Below, in pieces: positions 25,993 through 34,660 of a stretch of 64,000 nucleotides of DNA. Position 1 is the first letter of the stretch. The number at the start of each line of letters is the position of its first letter. This stretch comes from Bradyrhizobium sp. CCBAU 53338 (GTDB lineage: Bacteria > Pseudomonadota > Alphaproteobacteria > Rhizobiales > Xanthobacteraceae): assembly GCF_015291665.1 (NCBI RefSeq), contig NZ_CP030049.1, forward strand, positions 62,001 to 126,000, given 5' to 3'. Under the pieces are notes generated by a model, which did not search any database, was not told the origin of the DNA, and was given only the letters and a program-made list of their open reading frames with translations. Both the position numbers and the translations under genes were made by a program.

Positions 25993-26313
25993 TCAGACTT
26001 CATCAATCACAGCGCCCATCTCGATCCGGGTCTGGCTCGACACAAGAGCACGGATCCGAGCCTTGCGGACGGGAGCGTGCCTGGAGTTACGGTGCGCCTC
26101 GACGGCCTCGTAGTCGTCGAAGAGTTCATTGGACATGAAAGTATCCGGCAGCACCACGCCATCAGGATTAACCGCCTGCAGGATTTCGAAGCGACGACAG
26201 CCAGGCTCCTCCGCCAGGGCGATTGCCGCAGCCTCTAGTAGTGTAGCCCTCAATTCCTCCTCACAACCCGCCTTCGCGACAAAGCGCGCGACGATGGCTA
26301 AAGTTCCTGACAT
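25993..26313 (-). CDS. Putative quinol monooxygenase / antibiotic biosynthesis monooxygenase (ABM) domain
   Basis: This 106-residue ABM-fold protein has a ferredoxin-like dimeric barrel, seen in LAIVARFVAKAGCEEELRAT, EPGCRRFEILQAVN, MSNELFDDYEAVEAHRNS and HAPVRKARI. Such small proteins (YgiN-like) act on quinols or as side-product scavengers. It is an independent minus-strand gene 80 nt upstream of the AKR, which is on the same strand, so co-transcription is possible. Confidence 0.83.
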   Translation of the reverse strand: MSGTLAIVARFVAKAGCEEELRATLLEAAAIALAEEPGCRRFEILQAVNPDGVVLPDTFMSNELFDDYEAVEAHRNSRHAPVRKARIRALVSSQTRIEMGAVIDEV

Positions 26314-26547
26314 GGCTTTCTACCTCAAGAGCGGAGAGACGGTCGCGGCATATGCCGACCGATAAGAAACAAGAAATAAGCCGCCGGTCGTCACGGGCGC
26401 GAGCGCTAGAAATCGAAAGGATCGCGCTCGACGAGACTAACCCAACGAAAGCCTCCCCTGGCGCACTTGGAAGGGGCTCAATTTAGCCGAAGGCGCAGGT
26501 CAAACCGGCAGCCCAGAGCTTCTCAGAAAGGACTGCCTGGCTTGGAT

Positions 26548-26573
26548 CGCATCGGTTCGTGCAAACCGATGCG
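26548..26573. terminator. Strong hairpin after lipase-like gene
   Basis: CGCATCGGTT (26548-26557) and AACCGATGCG (26564-26573) form a perfect 10-bp stem with a 6-nt loop, 23 nt beyond the lipase stop on the minus strand. There is no T-tract, so termination or 3-prime-end protection are both possible. The rest of 26314-26595 holds no gene. Confidence 0.45.
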
Positions 26574-26595
26574 CTAAGATGCAAAGAACCGCTAG

Positions 26596-27918
26596 TCAGT
26601 CATTGAAGGGTATACCAGGCGCCGGTGTCGTCGGAAGCCCCGGCTCGGTAATGCGCGCGCAGTTGCTTGGCGTCTTTTTGCCTTCAAGTGTCTGTTTGAA
26701 GAACGCCAATGCGTCCGGGAAAGCGGCAATCAGGCCCCCGTTGTGAGTGGCACCAGGATAGGTGTTCCAAACGACCTCGTTTCCGGCCGAGCATAAGGCC
26801 GCCACGGCTGCATATTGGCGACGGGGCGGCAGTACTGAATCGGCCAGACCCGTGCCAAGCAGAACGGGCACCGGCAGCCGCACGGGCTTCATGTCGGTCG
26901 GAGACGCAAGGCTCGCTTCGATGTTCGCGATCGGTTGGACATAGGCGTTGTCGGCGGTGACAGTATCTTTCTGCGCGATCGCGCGCATCTCGCCGGTGCA
27001 GCCTTCTCGTGCTGCGCGTAAGACGAGCCTTCCCTTGTCAGTCACGAGGTTGTCTACGGGGGGTGCCTCATCGGGAAGCGAACCGCCGAGCATCATGAGG
27101 GTGAGGTAAATCGGCGAGCCAACCTTGAATGCCTCCGCAGGCCGGTAAGGGCCGTCGGGAAAGGTCGACACGACCCCTGTGGCGACTGTGGCGAGCAAGG
27201 GTACATCTGGCGCATAGTTCGGTGCGACCGTTGTTGCGCCCAAAGCTGCGCCTGAGCCTTGCGACTGACCACTGATGAAGACCTTGGGAGCGAGCTTGTC
27301 GCCATGGGCGGCGCGCGCTGCCCGGACGGCATCGAGCACGGAATGCCCTTCAGCTTCCCAGATCAGGTAAGGATGCGGGCCGGGACCGCCGAGACCCTGG
27401 TAATCGGTGGCAACGACCGCAAACCCATTCTCTAGCCATTTTTGGATGTAGGTTGCATCGCGCGGCTTGTGCCCGGCCCAGGACGGCGCGCACACGTCCG
27501 CAACGCCCAGCGTGCCATGAGCCCAGGCCACGAGGGGCCAGCCTCCGGCCGGCGGTTCTCCAACCGGCAGATACAGTGTCCCGCTCACCGGTACGATCCC
27601 GGCGTGCCAACGTACATCCGTCGAACTGTAGAGAATGCGTTCGGCGAGAGCCGCTTTCGTGATCTCCGGCTGGGCCTTCATTGGCTCTTCACGCAGCATC
27701 ACGCCCGGCCTTGTGGGCAGCGGATCGGTCCAACGATAAAAAGCCGATAGGTTTTGATCGCCCCATTGGGGGCCAGTCGGCAGCGCGGTGTTCTGCGCGA
27801 AGGCCTCGGATAATGCCAAGGCCGAAAGGATCGAGATTGCGAGCACCGACTTCATTGTGAACCTGTTGGGATTGAGCTTTAGCAGCCTGTTCATTTTCTT
27901 CATCCGATCTGGTTCCAT
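26596..27918 (-). CDS. Secretory lipase family alpha/beta hydrolase
   Basis: This 440-residue protein has a signal peptide in the first 42 residues (FTMKSVLAISILSALALSEA then FAQ). The alpha/beta-hydrolase core has WPLVAWAHGTLGVADVCAPS, the nucleophile elbow ISGQSQGSGAA (GQSQG) and DATYIQKWLENGFAVVATDY. LPVPVLLGTGLADSVLPP carries the probable acid and NTYPGATHNGG the His. This matches the LIP/secretory lipase family. Several ATG codons (27918, 27903, 27894, 27855) are possible starts. It ends the minus-strand operon with the mannonate-dehydratase-like gene (6-nt gap). Exported esterase activity could release the acid that the operon imports; this is inference. Confidence 0.86.
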   Translation of the reverse strand: MEPDRMKKMNRLLKLNPNRFTMKSVLAISILSALALSEAFAQNTALPTGPQWGDQNLSAFYRWTDPLPTRPGVMLREEPMKAQPEITKAALAERILYSSTDVRWHAGIVPVSGTLYLPVGEPPAGGWPLVAWAHGTLGVADVCAPSWAGHKPRDATYIQKWLENGFAVVATDYQGLGGPGPHPYLIWEAEGHSVLDAVRAARAAHGDKLAPKVFISGQSQGSGAALGATTVAPNYAPDVPLLATVATGVVSTFPDGPYRPAEAFKVGSPIYLTLMMLGGSLPDEAPPVDNLVTDKGRLVLRAAREGCTGEMRAIAQKDTVTADNAYVQPIANIEASLASPTDMKPVRLPVPVLLGTGLADSVLPPRRQYAAVAALCSAGNEVVWNTYPGATHNGGLIAAFPDALAFFKQTLEGKKTPSNCARITEPGLPTTPAPGIPFND

Positions 27919-27924
27919 AACGGG

Positions 27925-29139
27925 CTATCGTGCGATGGACTTGAGCGCCTCTTCATGGGCAGCGCGCAGGAGGCCGAGAATGTAGCCGTTTGCGAACGCA
28001 AAGCCTATCACGTAAGAGGGATCATCCTGATGACGCGGACTATGATCGGCCAGCAGTGAGCCGCCGCTGTCGCGAAGCAGGCGAATGATGTTGAACAAGT
28101 CCACATCGCCCTCGTCATGATAGACCTCGACGAAGTCGTTCTGGCTGGCGCGGACATTGCGGAAGTGGATCTGATGAATCTTCTTTCTCTTGATCAAACC
28201 GTATAACAGCGCAAGCTGATCAACCCCTTCAGGCATCGATTCCCGTGAGACCCCGGTATCGTATTGAAAGCCATTATGAGGTGAATCGTACAGCTTCTCG
28301 TATTTGAGCAGCGCGTTCGCATAATCGCCGGCATCGAAGCTGTCGACACCGAGATAGCCGAGAGGCAGGCCGCCCGGATCGTAGGGGTGGCAAGCCATTT
28401 TGACCCCGCTCTCCGCGGCCACGGGGATGACGCGGGACGCCCAAACATGCAGGCGCTCCCAATAGTCGTCCGCTGAGACACGGCCTGCAGGGGTCGGCGG
28501 GAGGTCGCGCCAATTGTCTTCTAGCTTGAACGCGTCGTATTCCGACCCACCACGGCCCTGAACTTTGCGATTGCGCCGGATCGGGGTCAAATTCCAATGA
28601 TAGCTGATGATCTTGACCCCGGCGCGGCCGGCGGTTTGGACGTTTTCGCAAATCAGATCCAGATAACGGTCGCGTTCCGGCCCCGGCGCCATCGCGATGT
28701 ACGCCGAATCCATCCGGATGCTCTCCCAGATGAGATCGTTTTTCTGCAGCGTGTCGGCGATGCGCATCATGCCTTCGAGGCTCCAGCGCGTGGTGGGCTG
28801 AAGCCGCGCGCCTCCCATGCCCGTGCCGAGCGCCTGAGCGCGAGCAAGCGCACCCTCGTCGGGCGTATCGCTTCCAAAGACGTCCGGAGCGGCGTTTCTC
28901 GTCTCCAGCGAGACATCGAGATAGCGAATGCCCCACCGCTGGTGCCACTGCATGTTCTGCCGCGAGGTCACCGGTCCTCTGTCGAAGTTGCGTTGGCCAC
29001 CCAGCCTGATCTTGTCGTTGACGCGCACGGCAAGCGAAGGGACGCCGCCGCTTGGCTCCTGCTCCGCGACCGCTGCACCTGACATGCCAGCGCTGGCGGA
29101 CATGGCCAATAGGGCCTTTGTAAAGTCGCGCCGATCCAT
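27925..29139 (-). CDS. Tat-exported mannonate-dehydratase-like (UxuA-related) protein
   Basis: This 404-residue protein starts MDRRDFTKALLAMSASAG, a twin-arginine leader, with GGAG upstream of the ATG at 29139. The rest follows the xylose-isomerase-like UxuA pattern: YHWNLTPIRRN, GVKMACHPYDPGG, KLYDSPHNGFQYDTG, IHQIHFRNVRAS, HDEGDVDLFNIIRLL and LLADHSPRH. In UxuA the metal-binding Cys sits in LCTGS; here the aligned text is YDTGV, so Cys appears to be Asp. The final PDHG is ADHS. Export and altered ligand make true mannonate dehydration doubtful. It lies between the 2-hydroxycarboxylate transporter (24-nt gap) and the lipase. Confidence 0.83.
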   Translation of the reverse strand: MDRRDFTKALLAMSASAGMSGAAVAEQEPSGGVPSLAVRVNDKIRLGGQRNFDRGPVTSRQNMQWHQRWGIRYLDVSLETRNAAPDVFGSDTPDEGALARAQALGTGMGGARLQPTTRWSLEGMMRIADTLQKNDLIWESIRMDSAYIAMAPGPERDRYLDLICENVQTAGRAGVKIISYHWNLTPIRRNRKVQGRGGSEYDAFKLEDNWRDLPPTPAGRVSADDYWERLHVWASRVIPVAAESGVKMACHPYDPGGLPLGYLGVDSFDAGDYANALLKYEKLYDSPHNGFQYDTGVSRESMPEGVDQLALLYGLIKRKKIHQIHFRNVRASQNDFVEVYHDEGDVDLFNIIRLLRDSGGSLLADHSPRHQDDPSYVIGFAFANGYILGLLRAAHEEALKSIAR

Positions 29140-29163
29140 TTGTTGCATCTCCAACACGCCAGA

Positions 29164-30513
29164 TCAGGATAGCGACTTCAGCAGCAGGGTCGCGATCACA
29201 ATCATGATCGCCCCGCCGACACGAGTGGCGATCTGGGCGAATGCCATGAGGCCCATGCGATCGGCGGCGCCAAGGATGGCAACATCCCCGGTGCCGCCCA
29301 GTCCCGAATGGCAGGCGGTGACGATCGCAGCCTCGACCGGATACATGTTTAGCCACTTGCCGACATAAAAGCCGGAGGCAATCATGGCCAGCACGGTCGC
29401 GGTGCAGATCATGATGTATCCCGGGTTGAAGGAGGCGACGAGTTGTTCCCATTTGACCAGCAATGCGCCCATGGCGACGAGGATCGCAAAGGTCAGGTTG
29501 GTCGACATGAACTTGTTGATCTGGTAGGCGCCGAGCTCCATCTCGTTCGGTAGGATCTTGGTCAGCTTCAACGCGACCGCCGCGATGATCATCATGATCG
29601 GTCCAGGTATCCCTGTAAATGGCGCTAGGGTCATGCCAAGCACGAATAGACCGCAGGACAGCACCATACCTGCTCCCAGCAATCCGAGATCAATAGGCCG
29701 ATCGGGCCGCACGTCGCCTAGGATGTCATTGTCGCCGGTCTTGACCAGCATGCCCTGCCCGCTCAGATCGCGCCGTCTCTCGCCAAGGCGCGCAAGAAGC
29801 CCGGCGCAAACGATTGCGACCACGTTGCCGAGCAATGCCGCAGGCACCATGTGTGCGACAAGATCGGCTTGCGGCCGCTGCAAGATCTCGGAATAAGCAA
29901 TGGAGAGCGGCAATACGCCCTCGGCAAGGCCGCCGCCGACGATCGGAATGATGATGAAGAAGAACGTGTCCTTGGGAGTATACCCGAATGCCAGCCCGAC
30001 CAGAATGCCGGCCGAGACGGCGGCAATGGTCCCGATCAGAAGCGGAACGAACATGCGGATGAAGCCTTGAACCAAGACGCGGTAGGGCATTCCGAGGATT
30101 GAGCCTGCGACGAGACAGGCGATGAAGAAGTATTGAAAATTGGCGGTCCGGAACGTCGTGGTGATTGCTTTAAGGGCGGCATCCGGCATCAAGCCATAGC
30201 TTACCAGTGCTGCCGGAACGAACAGGCATAGGATCGCGGTCCCACCGATCTGCTTGAGAACCGGTATCGTCTGGCCAAGCTTGCCCAGCAGAAAGCCGAG
30301 CAGCATGAGGACCAGGAGACCGCCGATCACATCGTTCGGGAGCTTTCCAGAGTAAACCGCGGCAGCACAGACGATGGCCGCTCCGACGTATATGCTGATT
30401 GGCAACGGGCCGATCTTGACGCCGTTGAGCTTCGTCGAAGGGATTGCCTCCGGCGCGGCCGGACGAAAAGTCGTGTCAACCAAAGTTCCCTCCAATTTTG
30501 TTATTTTCGTCAT
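29164..30513 (-). CDS. 2-hydroxycarboxylate transporter family (CitS/CimH-like)
   Basis: This 449-residue inner-membrane protein has about 11 hydrophobic segments. Its two family GGxG re-entrant loops are visible: IIPIVGGGLAEGVLPLS (first half) and SGLGGTGDVAILGAADRMGL (second half). The C-terminal Arg region is IATRVGGAI. Members move citrate, malate, lactate or citramalate with Na+ or H+. It follows the LeuCD-like hydro-lyase genes by 44 nt, so the substrate is probably a 2-hydroxy di- or tricarboxylate processed by that enzyme. Confidence 0.9.
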   Translation of the reverse strand: MTKITKLEGTLVDTTFRPAAPEAIPSTKLNGVKIGPLPISIYVGAAIVCAAAVYSGKLPNDVIGGLLVLMLLGFLLGKLGQTIPVLKQIGGTAILCLFVPAALVSYGLMPDAALKAITTTFRTANFQYFFIACLVAGSILGMPYRVLVQGFIRMFVPLLIGTIAAVSAGILVGLAFGYTPKDTFFFIIIPIVGGGLAEGVLPLSIAYSEILQRPQADLVAHMVPAALLGNVVAIVCAGLLARLGERRRDLSGQGMLVKTGDNDILGDVRPDRPIDLGLLGAGMVLSCGLFVLGMTLAPFTGIPGPIMMIIAAVALKLTKILPNEMELGAYQINKFMSTNLTFAILVAMGALLVKWEQLVASFNPGYIMICTATVLAMIASGFYVGKWLNMYPVEAAIVTACHSGLGGTGDVAILGAADRMGLMAFAQIATRVGGAIMIVIATLLLKSLS

Positions 30514-30557
30514 CCGGGCTGCGGCCAGTCTGCTGGCCGCGAGGACTGGCTTGCCAG

Positions 30558-31166
30558 TCAGAAGATCCAGGGATTCTCCGCAGCATGGCGTGCTTCGAAA
30601 GCGCGGATGTCGTCAGCAAGGACCAGGGTTGATGCGACGAAATCCCGGCCCGTCAGGAACGCCTCTTTCCTCGTCGGCTCGATGTCGAATTTGATCGGGC
30701 GGCGGCCACGGTCGAAGCGGATCGTCTGCGCTGCAAGATCAACGAAGACGTCGTTGCGCTCACGATGTGCCACAGCGTTAGCGATCTCAGCTACGAGATC
30801 GGGTTCGAGCGAGATCGTCAACAGGCCGTTGTTGCCGCAATTGTCATTGAATATCCCGGCGAAGCTGGTGCCGATCAATGCCCGGATGCCGAGCTGTTGA
30901 AGCCCCCACACCGCGTGCTCGCGGCTCGAACCGCAGCCGAAATTTGGGCCGACCACGAGGAAGCAAGCGTTGCGATAACCGTCCTGATTGAGAATAAACT
31001 CGGGATTGGGTTTACCGGCGGAGAAGCGCAGCAGATTGAAGGCGCCCTCGCCCAGCCCGCTCCGGTCCACGCCCTTAAGAAACATTTTGGGCATGATCAC
31101 GTCGGTGTCGATGTTTGGCGACATCATGGGTGCAGCGACGCCTGAAACTTGATCGAATGGCATCAT
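30558..31166 (-). CDS. LeuD-like aconitase-family small subunit
   Basis: This 202-residue swivelling-domain subunit has NIDTDVIMPKMFLKGVDRSG, FLVVGPNFGCGSSREHAVWG (the substrate-binding GSSREH) and GTSFAGIFNDNCGNNGLL. The ATG overlaps the large-subunit stop by 4 nt. With LeuC it hydrates or dehydrates a 2-hydroxy acid. Location beside a 2-hydroxycarboxylate transporter and a LysR rather than leucine genes suggests a catabolic isomerase/dehydratase, for example for citramalate or a substituted malate. Confidence 0.9.
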   Translation of the reverse strand: MMPFDQVSGVAAPMMSPNIDTDVIMPKMFLKGVDRSGLGEGAFNLLRFSAGKPNPEFILNQDGYRNACFLVVGPNFGCGSSREHAVWGLQQLGIRALIGTSFAGIFNDNCGNNGLLTISLEPDLVAEIANAVAHRERNDVFVDLAAQTIRFDRGRRPIKFDIEPTRKEAFLTGRDFVASTLVLADDIRAFEARHAAENPWIF

Positions 31167-32587
31167 TGGCCTGCAACTCCCAGCAGTGAACGAACGTCAG
31201 CGATGTGGCCGGTGACCGCGGCCGCGGCCACCATTGCCGGACTCATGAGATGCGTGCGGGCGCCTGGTCCCTGGCGGCCTTCGAAATTTCGGTTGGTCGA
31301 GGACGCACACCGCTCTCCGGGCTTGAGCACATCGTCATTCATGGCAAGGCACATCGAGCAGCCGGATTGCCGCCATTCGACGCCGGCATCCGTGAACACT
31401 TTTGCAAGGCCTTCAGCCTCGGCTTGCGCTCTGACGTGGGTCGATCCCGGCACTACGATTGCCCGTACACCGGCCGCAACACGGCGGCCACGAAAGACCT
31501 CGGCCGCGTCGCGCAAATCCTCGATGCGCGAATTCGTGCAGGAGCCGATGAACGCAAAATCGATCGGGACGGATTGAATGGGATCACCGGCTCGAAGCCC
31601 CATATAGCTCAGGGCGCGAAGGGCCGCGGCCTTGCGTTCAGGCGCCACCTGTTGCGCAGGATCGGGGATAATATCGGTCACTGCAATTGCCTGGTCGGGG
31701 CTGGTTCCCCAGGTGACGAGAGGGGCGACATCCGCGACATCGAGCGCAACCTCGCGGTCGAACCGGGCATCGGGGTCCGAGGCGAGCGTCAGCCATTTCT
31801 TGGCCGCTCGCTCCCACATCTCGCCCTTTGGCGCGCGCGGCCGGCCCTTTAAATAGTCCAGCACCTTCTGGTCCGGGGCGACCACGACACCACGCGCGCC
31901 CGCTTCGACGATCATGATGGACATGACGATGCGGCCTTCGACGCTCATGTTTGAGACGACGGGGCCAGTGAACTCAACGGCATAGCCAGTAGCCCCGTCG
32001 GCGCCGATCCGCCGGATGATCTCCATGACGATATCTTTCGGCGTGACCCCGAACGGGACGTCTCCGGTGAGGTGGATGCGCATCGTTTTGAGGCGTCGGT
32101 AGCGCACCGTCGAGGTTGCAAGATAGTGCTCGATATCGGAGGTCCCGATGCCATAGCCGAGCGCGCCGAAGGCGCCATAGGCGGTGCTGTGGCTGTCGCC
32201 GGCGGCGATGACCATACCTGGCATGACGAGGCCCTGCTCGGGGGCGACGACGTGCTCGATGCCTTGGCGCGGATCGAGAATATCGAAATATTCGATGCCG
32301 AAATCCCGGGCGTTTTCAGCGAAGTAGTCAACTTGGCGCGCGGCGCCGCTATCCGGCATGGCGCGGGTGCGTTGTGCGGCTGTAGGGTTGACGTGATCGA
32401 CCACCATCAGCGCCGCTTTGGGATTCCAAACTTTCCGCCCCGCGGCGCGCAGGCCGGCAAACGCCTGGGGGCTGGTATACTCGTTGAGGACGGTTCGGTC
32501 GACGTACAGCAGGACGAGCCCGGCATCATCCAGATTGCGGACCACATGGGAGTCCACCAGCTTGTCATACAACGTGCGCGCGGCCAT
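31163..32587 (-). CDS. LeuC-like aconitase-family large subunit
   Basis: This 474-residue [4Fe-4S] hydro-lyase subunit has cluster ligands in FIGSCTNSRIEDL and SGCSMCLAMN. Further motifs are GMVIAAGDSHSTAYGAFGAL, GIGTSDIEHYLAT and SSTNRNFEGRQGPGARTHLM. I chose the ATG at 32587, preceded by TGGAGGAAGGCGGG, over an upstream in-frame ATG. It is the first gene of the minus-strand operon LeuC-LeuD-transporter-UxuA-like-lipase and faces a divergent LysR. Biosynthetic isopropylmalate isomerase is possible by sequence, but the neighbours argue for a catabolic relative. Confidence 0.9.
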   Translation of the reverse strand: MAARTLYDKLVDSHVVRNLDDAGLVLLYVDRTVLNEYTSPQAFAGLRAAGRKVWNPKAALMVVDHVNPTAAQRTRAMPDSGAARQVDYFAENARDFGIEYFDILDPRQGIEHVVAPEQGLVMPGMVIAAGDSHSTAYGAFGALGYGIGTSDIEHYLATSTVRYRRLKTMRIHLTGDVPFGVTPKDIVMEIIRRIGADGATGYAVEFTGPVVSNMSVEGRIVMSIMIVEAGARGVVVAPDQKVLDYLKGRPRAPKGEMWERAAKKWLTLASDPDARFDREVALDVADVAPLVTWGTSPDQAIAVTDIIPDPAQQVAPERKAAALRALSYMGLRAGDPIQSVPIDFAFIGSCTNSRIEDLRDAAEVFRGRRVAAGVRAIVVPGSTHVRAQAEAEGLAKVFTDAGVEWRQSGCSMCLAMNDDVLKPGERCASSTNRNFEGRQGPGARTHLMSPAMVAAAAVTGHIADVRSLLGVAGQ

Positions 32588-32665
32588 CCCGCCTTCCTCC
32601 AAAGCTTCTTTCCGGCCACCGTGACGCGCGCGCGACTAGAAATCCAATGCCGGATGCTGATATCG

Positions 32666-32684
32666 TTATGCAAGGCCTGCATAA
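32666..32684. promoter_or_regulatory. LysR box in the LeuC/LysR divergent region
   Basis: TTATGCA (32666-32672) and TGCATAA (32678-32684) form a perfect inverted repeat around 5 nt, containing T-N11-A. It lies 14 nt before the LysR start and 79 nt upstream of the LeuC-like gene. This is a good recognition site for the divergent LysR. Confidence 0.62.
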
Positions 32685-32697
32685 ACGAGAGCTCTCC

Positions 32698-33621
32698 ATG
32701 GAGATCAACTGGTTATACGATTTCATCGCGGTTGCGACAGCGCGCAGTTTTTCACGGGCCGCAGAGGAGCGAAACTGTTCCCAGCCGGCGCTCAGCCGGA
32801 GGATACAGGCGCTCGAGGTCTGGGCTGGCGCATCGCTGCTCGATCGCACCACGCACAGCGTCAATCTGACGCCCGCTGGTGAAGCCTTTCGTCACACTGC
32901 TGACGATATCGTGCGCAGATTGAGTGCCGGCCGGCTCGAGGCGCAGGAGCGGGCGCGCGGTGCCTCGGACGTACTGAAGTTCGCCTCGACCAATGCGCTG
33001 TCGCTGACGTTCTTTCCGGATTGGCTGCGTCGCATCGAGACCGAGCTACCATTCGTGCCCAACGTACAGCTCGTTGCCAATCATATGGAAGGCTGCGAAC
33101 GGATCCTCTTGGCGAGCGATGCCCATTTTTTGCTTTGCCATTATCATCCGGCCGCCACGACGGCGTTGACGCCGTCGCATTTTCGCTCGCTGCATGTTGG
33201 TGACGATCGGCTGATCCCCGCATCGGTGCCGGTTTCGCGCCGCAACCGCAAGCCTCGCTTCAAGCTTCCGGGAACGGAGGGCGCGCCTGTACAGTTCTTG
33301 AGCTTCCGTTCAGAATCAGGGATGGGACGGATCCTGGAAGCGGTGCGTGCCACCTCCCCCTTGCAAGCTCATCTTCACACAACATTCACGTCGCATCTGG
33401 CGAAGCTTTTGGTCACGATGGTTCAGGCAGGCCGGGGCATGGCGTGGCTGCCGGAAAGCCTGATCAGTGATCAGCTTGCCTCTGGCGAGATTGTCGCGGC
33501 AGGCGGGCAGCAGTGGTACGTGCCGATCGAGATCCACGTATTCCGGCCTAAACTGCGGCTCGCCCAGGCGGCGGAGGCATTCTGGCAGCACATCGAGAAA
33601 GCAGCCACACATTCACGATGA
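32698..33621 (+). CDS. LysR-family regulator of the LeuCD/2-hydroxycarboxylate locus
   Basis: This 307-residue LysR protein has its wHTH at residues 1-60 (MEINWLYDFIAVATARSFSR, CSQPALSRRIQALE). A divergent effector domain follows (LKFASTNALSLTFFPDWLRR, GRGMAWLPESLI). The ATG at 32698 fits the family start; an upstream ATG at 32647 would overlap the operator palindrome. It is divergent from the LeuC-like operon and is its probable regulator. Confidence 0.9.
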   Translation: MEINWLYDFIAVATARSFSRAAEERNCSQPALSRRIQALEVWAGASLLDRTTHSVNLTPAGEAFRHTADDIVRRLSAGRLEAQERARGASDVLKFASTNALSLTFFPDWLRRIETELPFVPNVQLVANHMEGCERILLASDAHFLLCHYHPAATTALTPSHFRSLHVGDDRLIPASVPVSRRNRKPRFKLPGTEGAPVQFLSFRSESGMGRILEAVRATSPLQAHLHTTFTSHLAKLLVTMVQAGRGMAWLPESLISDQLASGEIVAAGGQQWYVPIEIHVFRPKLRLAQAAEAFWQHIEKAATHSR

Positions 33622-33664
33622 CGTAAGTAAAGTTGATGCCGCAGCAGTCACGCTTTTGGCCCGG

Positions 33665-34552
33665 CTATCTCAGTCGCTTATCAGCAGCGATGAAGTCGAT
33701 AAATGTCCGGACCTTGGCTGAGAGGTATTTGCGCGTCGGATAAACCGCGAACAATTGGCTTTCGAAGATGCTCTGCTCCGGCAGCACTTGTTCCAGGCGC
33801 CCGGCGGCGAGATCCTCGCTGATCAGCCATTTGGGCAGCACCGCGAGCCCCATGCCTTCCAGGGCGGCCAGGTGCAGCAGAGTCTCGTTGCCGCTGAGCA
33901 AAACGGGGTTGAATTTGATAGTCTGCGTCCCACTTTCGCCCTGGATGGTGATACTCTCGCCTGGAGAGTGCAGCGCATAGTGCAAGAGGCTGTGTCCGGA
34001 CAATTCAGCCAGATTCTTCGGGCGCTTTGCGCGATCGAGATAAGCGGGCGTGGCAACCATATAAAATGGGACCCTTGTGATCGGCCGCGCGATCAATGCC
34101 TCGTCAGGCGTGCCCGTCGCACGCAAGGCCAGGTCAAAACCTTCCTCGACCAGATTGACCAATCGTCCACTGAGATCGATGTTCAGCCGCACCTGTGGAT
34201 AGCGAGCCTGATAGTCTGCCAAGACTTTCGAAAACTTCGGATTGGCCATCCAGACCGGTGCGGTTAGCCGCAATGTGCCGCGAGGAACTACGGTCACGTT
34301 GCTGACGGCCGCCTCTACCTCATCCAGGGACTCGAGCATTTGACGCGTCTGCTCGAAATATAATGCGCCGCTTTCGCTCAGGCTGACGCGTCGGCTCGTG
34401 CGGTTGAGCAGCCGTGAGCCCAGACGCTTCTCAAGCTGCATCACATGCTTACTCGCCATGGCGGGCGAGATGCCCAGCCGCTCTGCCGCGGCTGCAAAGC
34501 TCTTGAGCTCGGCAACCAGGCAAAAGACCTTCATGCTGACCAGCGTATCCAT
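33665..34552 (-). CDS. LysR-family regulator (CrgA/DsdC-like branch)
   Basis: This 295-residue LysR protein has wHTH MDTLVSMKVFCLVAELKSFA and ISPAMASKHVMQLEKRLG. The effector domain has GTLRLTAPVWMANPKFSKVL and EEGFDLALRATGTPDEALIA, typical of the large LysR branch that regulates quinone reductases and small oxidoreductases. It is convergent with the preceding LysR (43-nt gap) and divergent from the DoxX-like gene, which it may control. Confidence 0.9.
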   Translation of the reverse strand: MDTLVSMKVFCLVAELKSFAAAAERLGISPAMASKHVMQLEKRLGSRLLNRTSRRVSLSESGALYFEQTRQMLESLDEVEAAVSNVTVVPRGTLRLTAPVWMANPKFSKVLADYQARYPQVRLNIDLSGRLVNLVEEGFDLALRATGTPDEALIARPITRVPFYMVATPAYLDRAKRPKNLAELSGHSLLHYALHSPGESITIQGESGTQTIKFNPVLLSGNETLLHLAALEGMGLAVLPKWLISEDLAAGRLEQVLPEQSIFESQLFAVYPTRKYLSAKVRTFIDFIAADKRLR

Positions 34553-34660
34553 TCAGATCATCAACATATAGGAAATGAATCCATCCCAAAACAGATAATG
34601 ATCCAAAATCGTGAAGCGACCAAACATGGTGACAGCCCTGTGATCGTCGGAGTGCCTGCC

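Noticed and set aside
28274..29452. A 392-codon minus-strand frame overlapping the UxuA-like gene and the transporter end
   Set aside because: It overlaps two supported genes in another frame and is rich in Arg, Cys and His with no recognisable domain.
30558..32587. Biosynthetic leuCD of leucine synthesis
   Set aside because: No leuA or leuB is adjacent, and the genes are linked to a 2-hydroxycarboxylate transporter and a LysR, so a catabolic role is preferred, though not proven.
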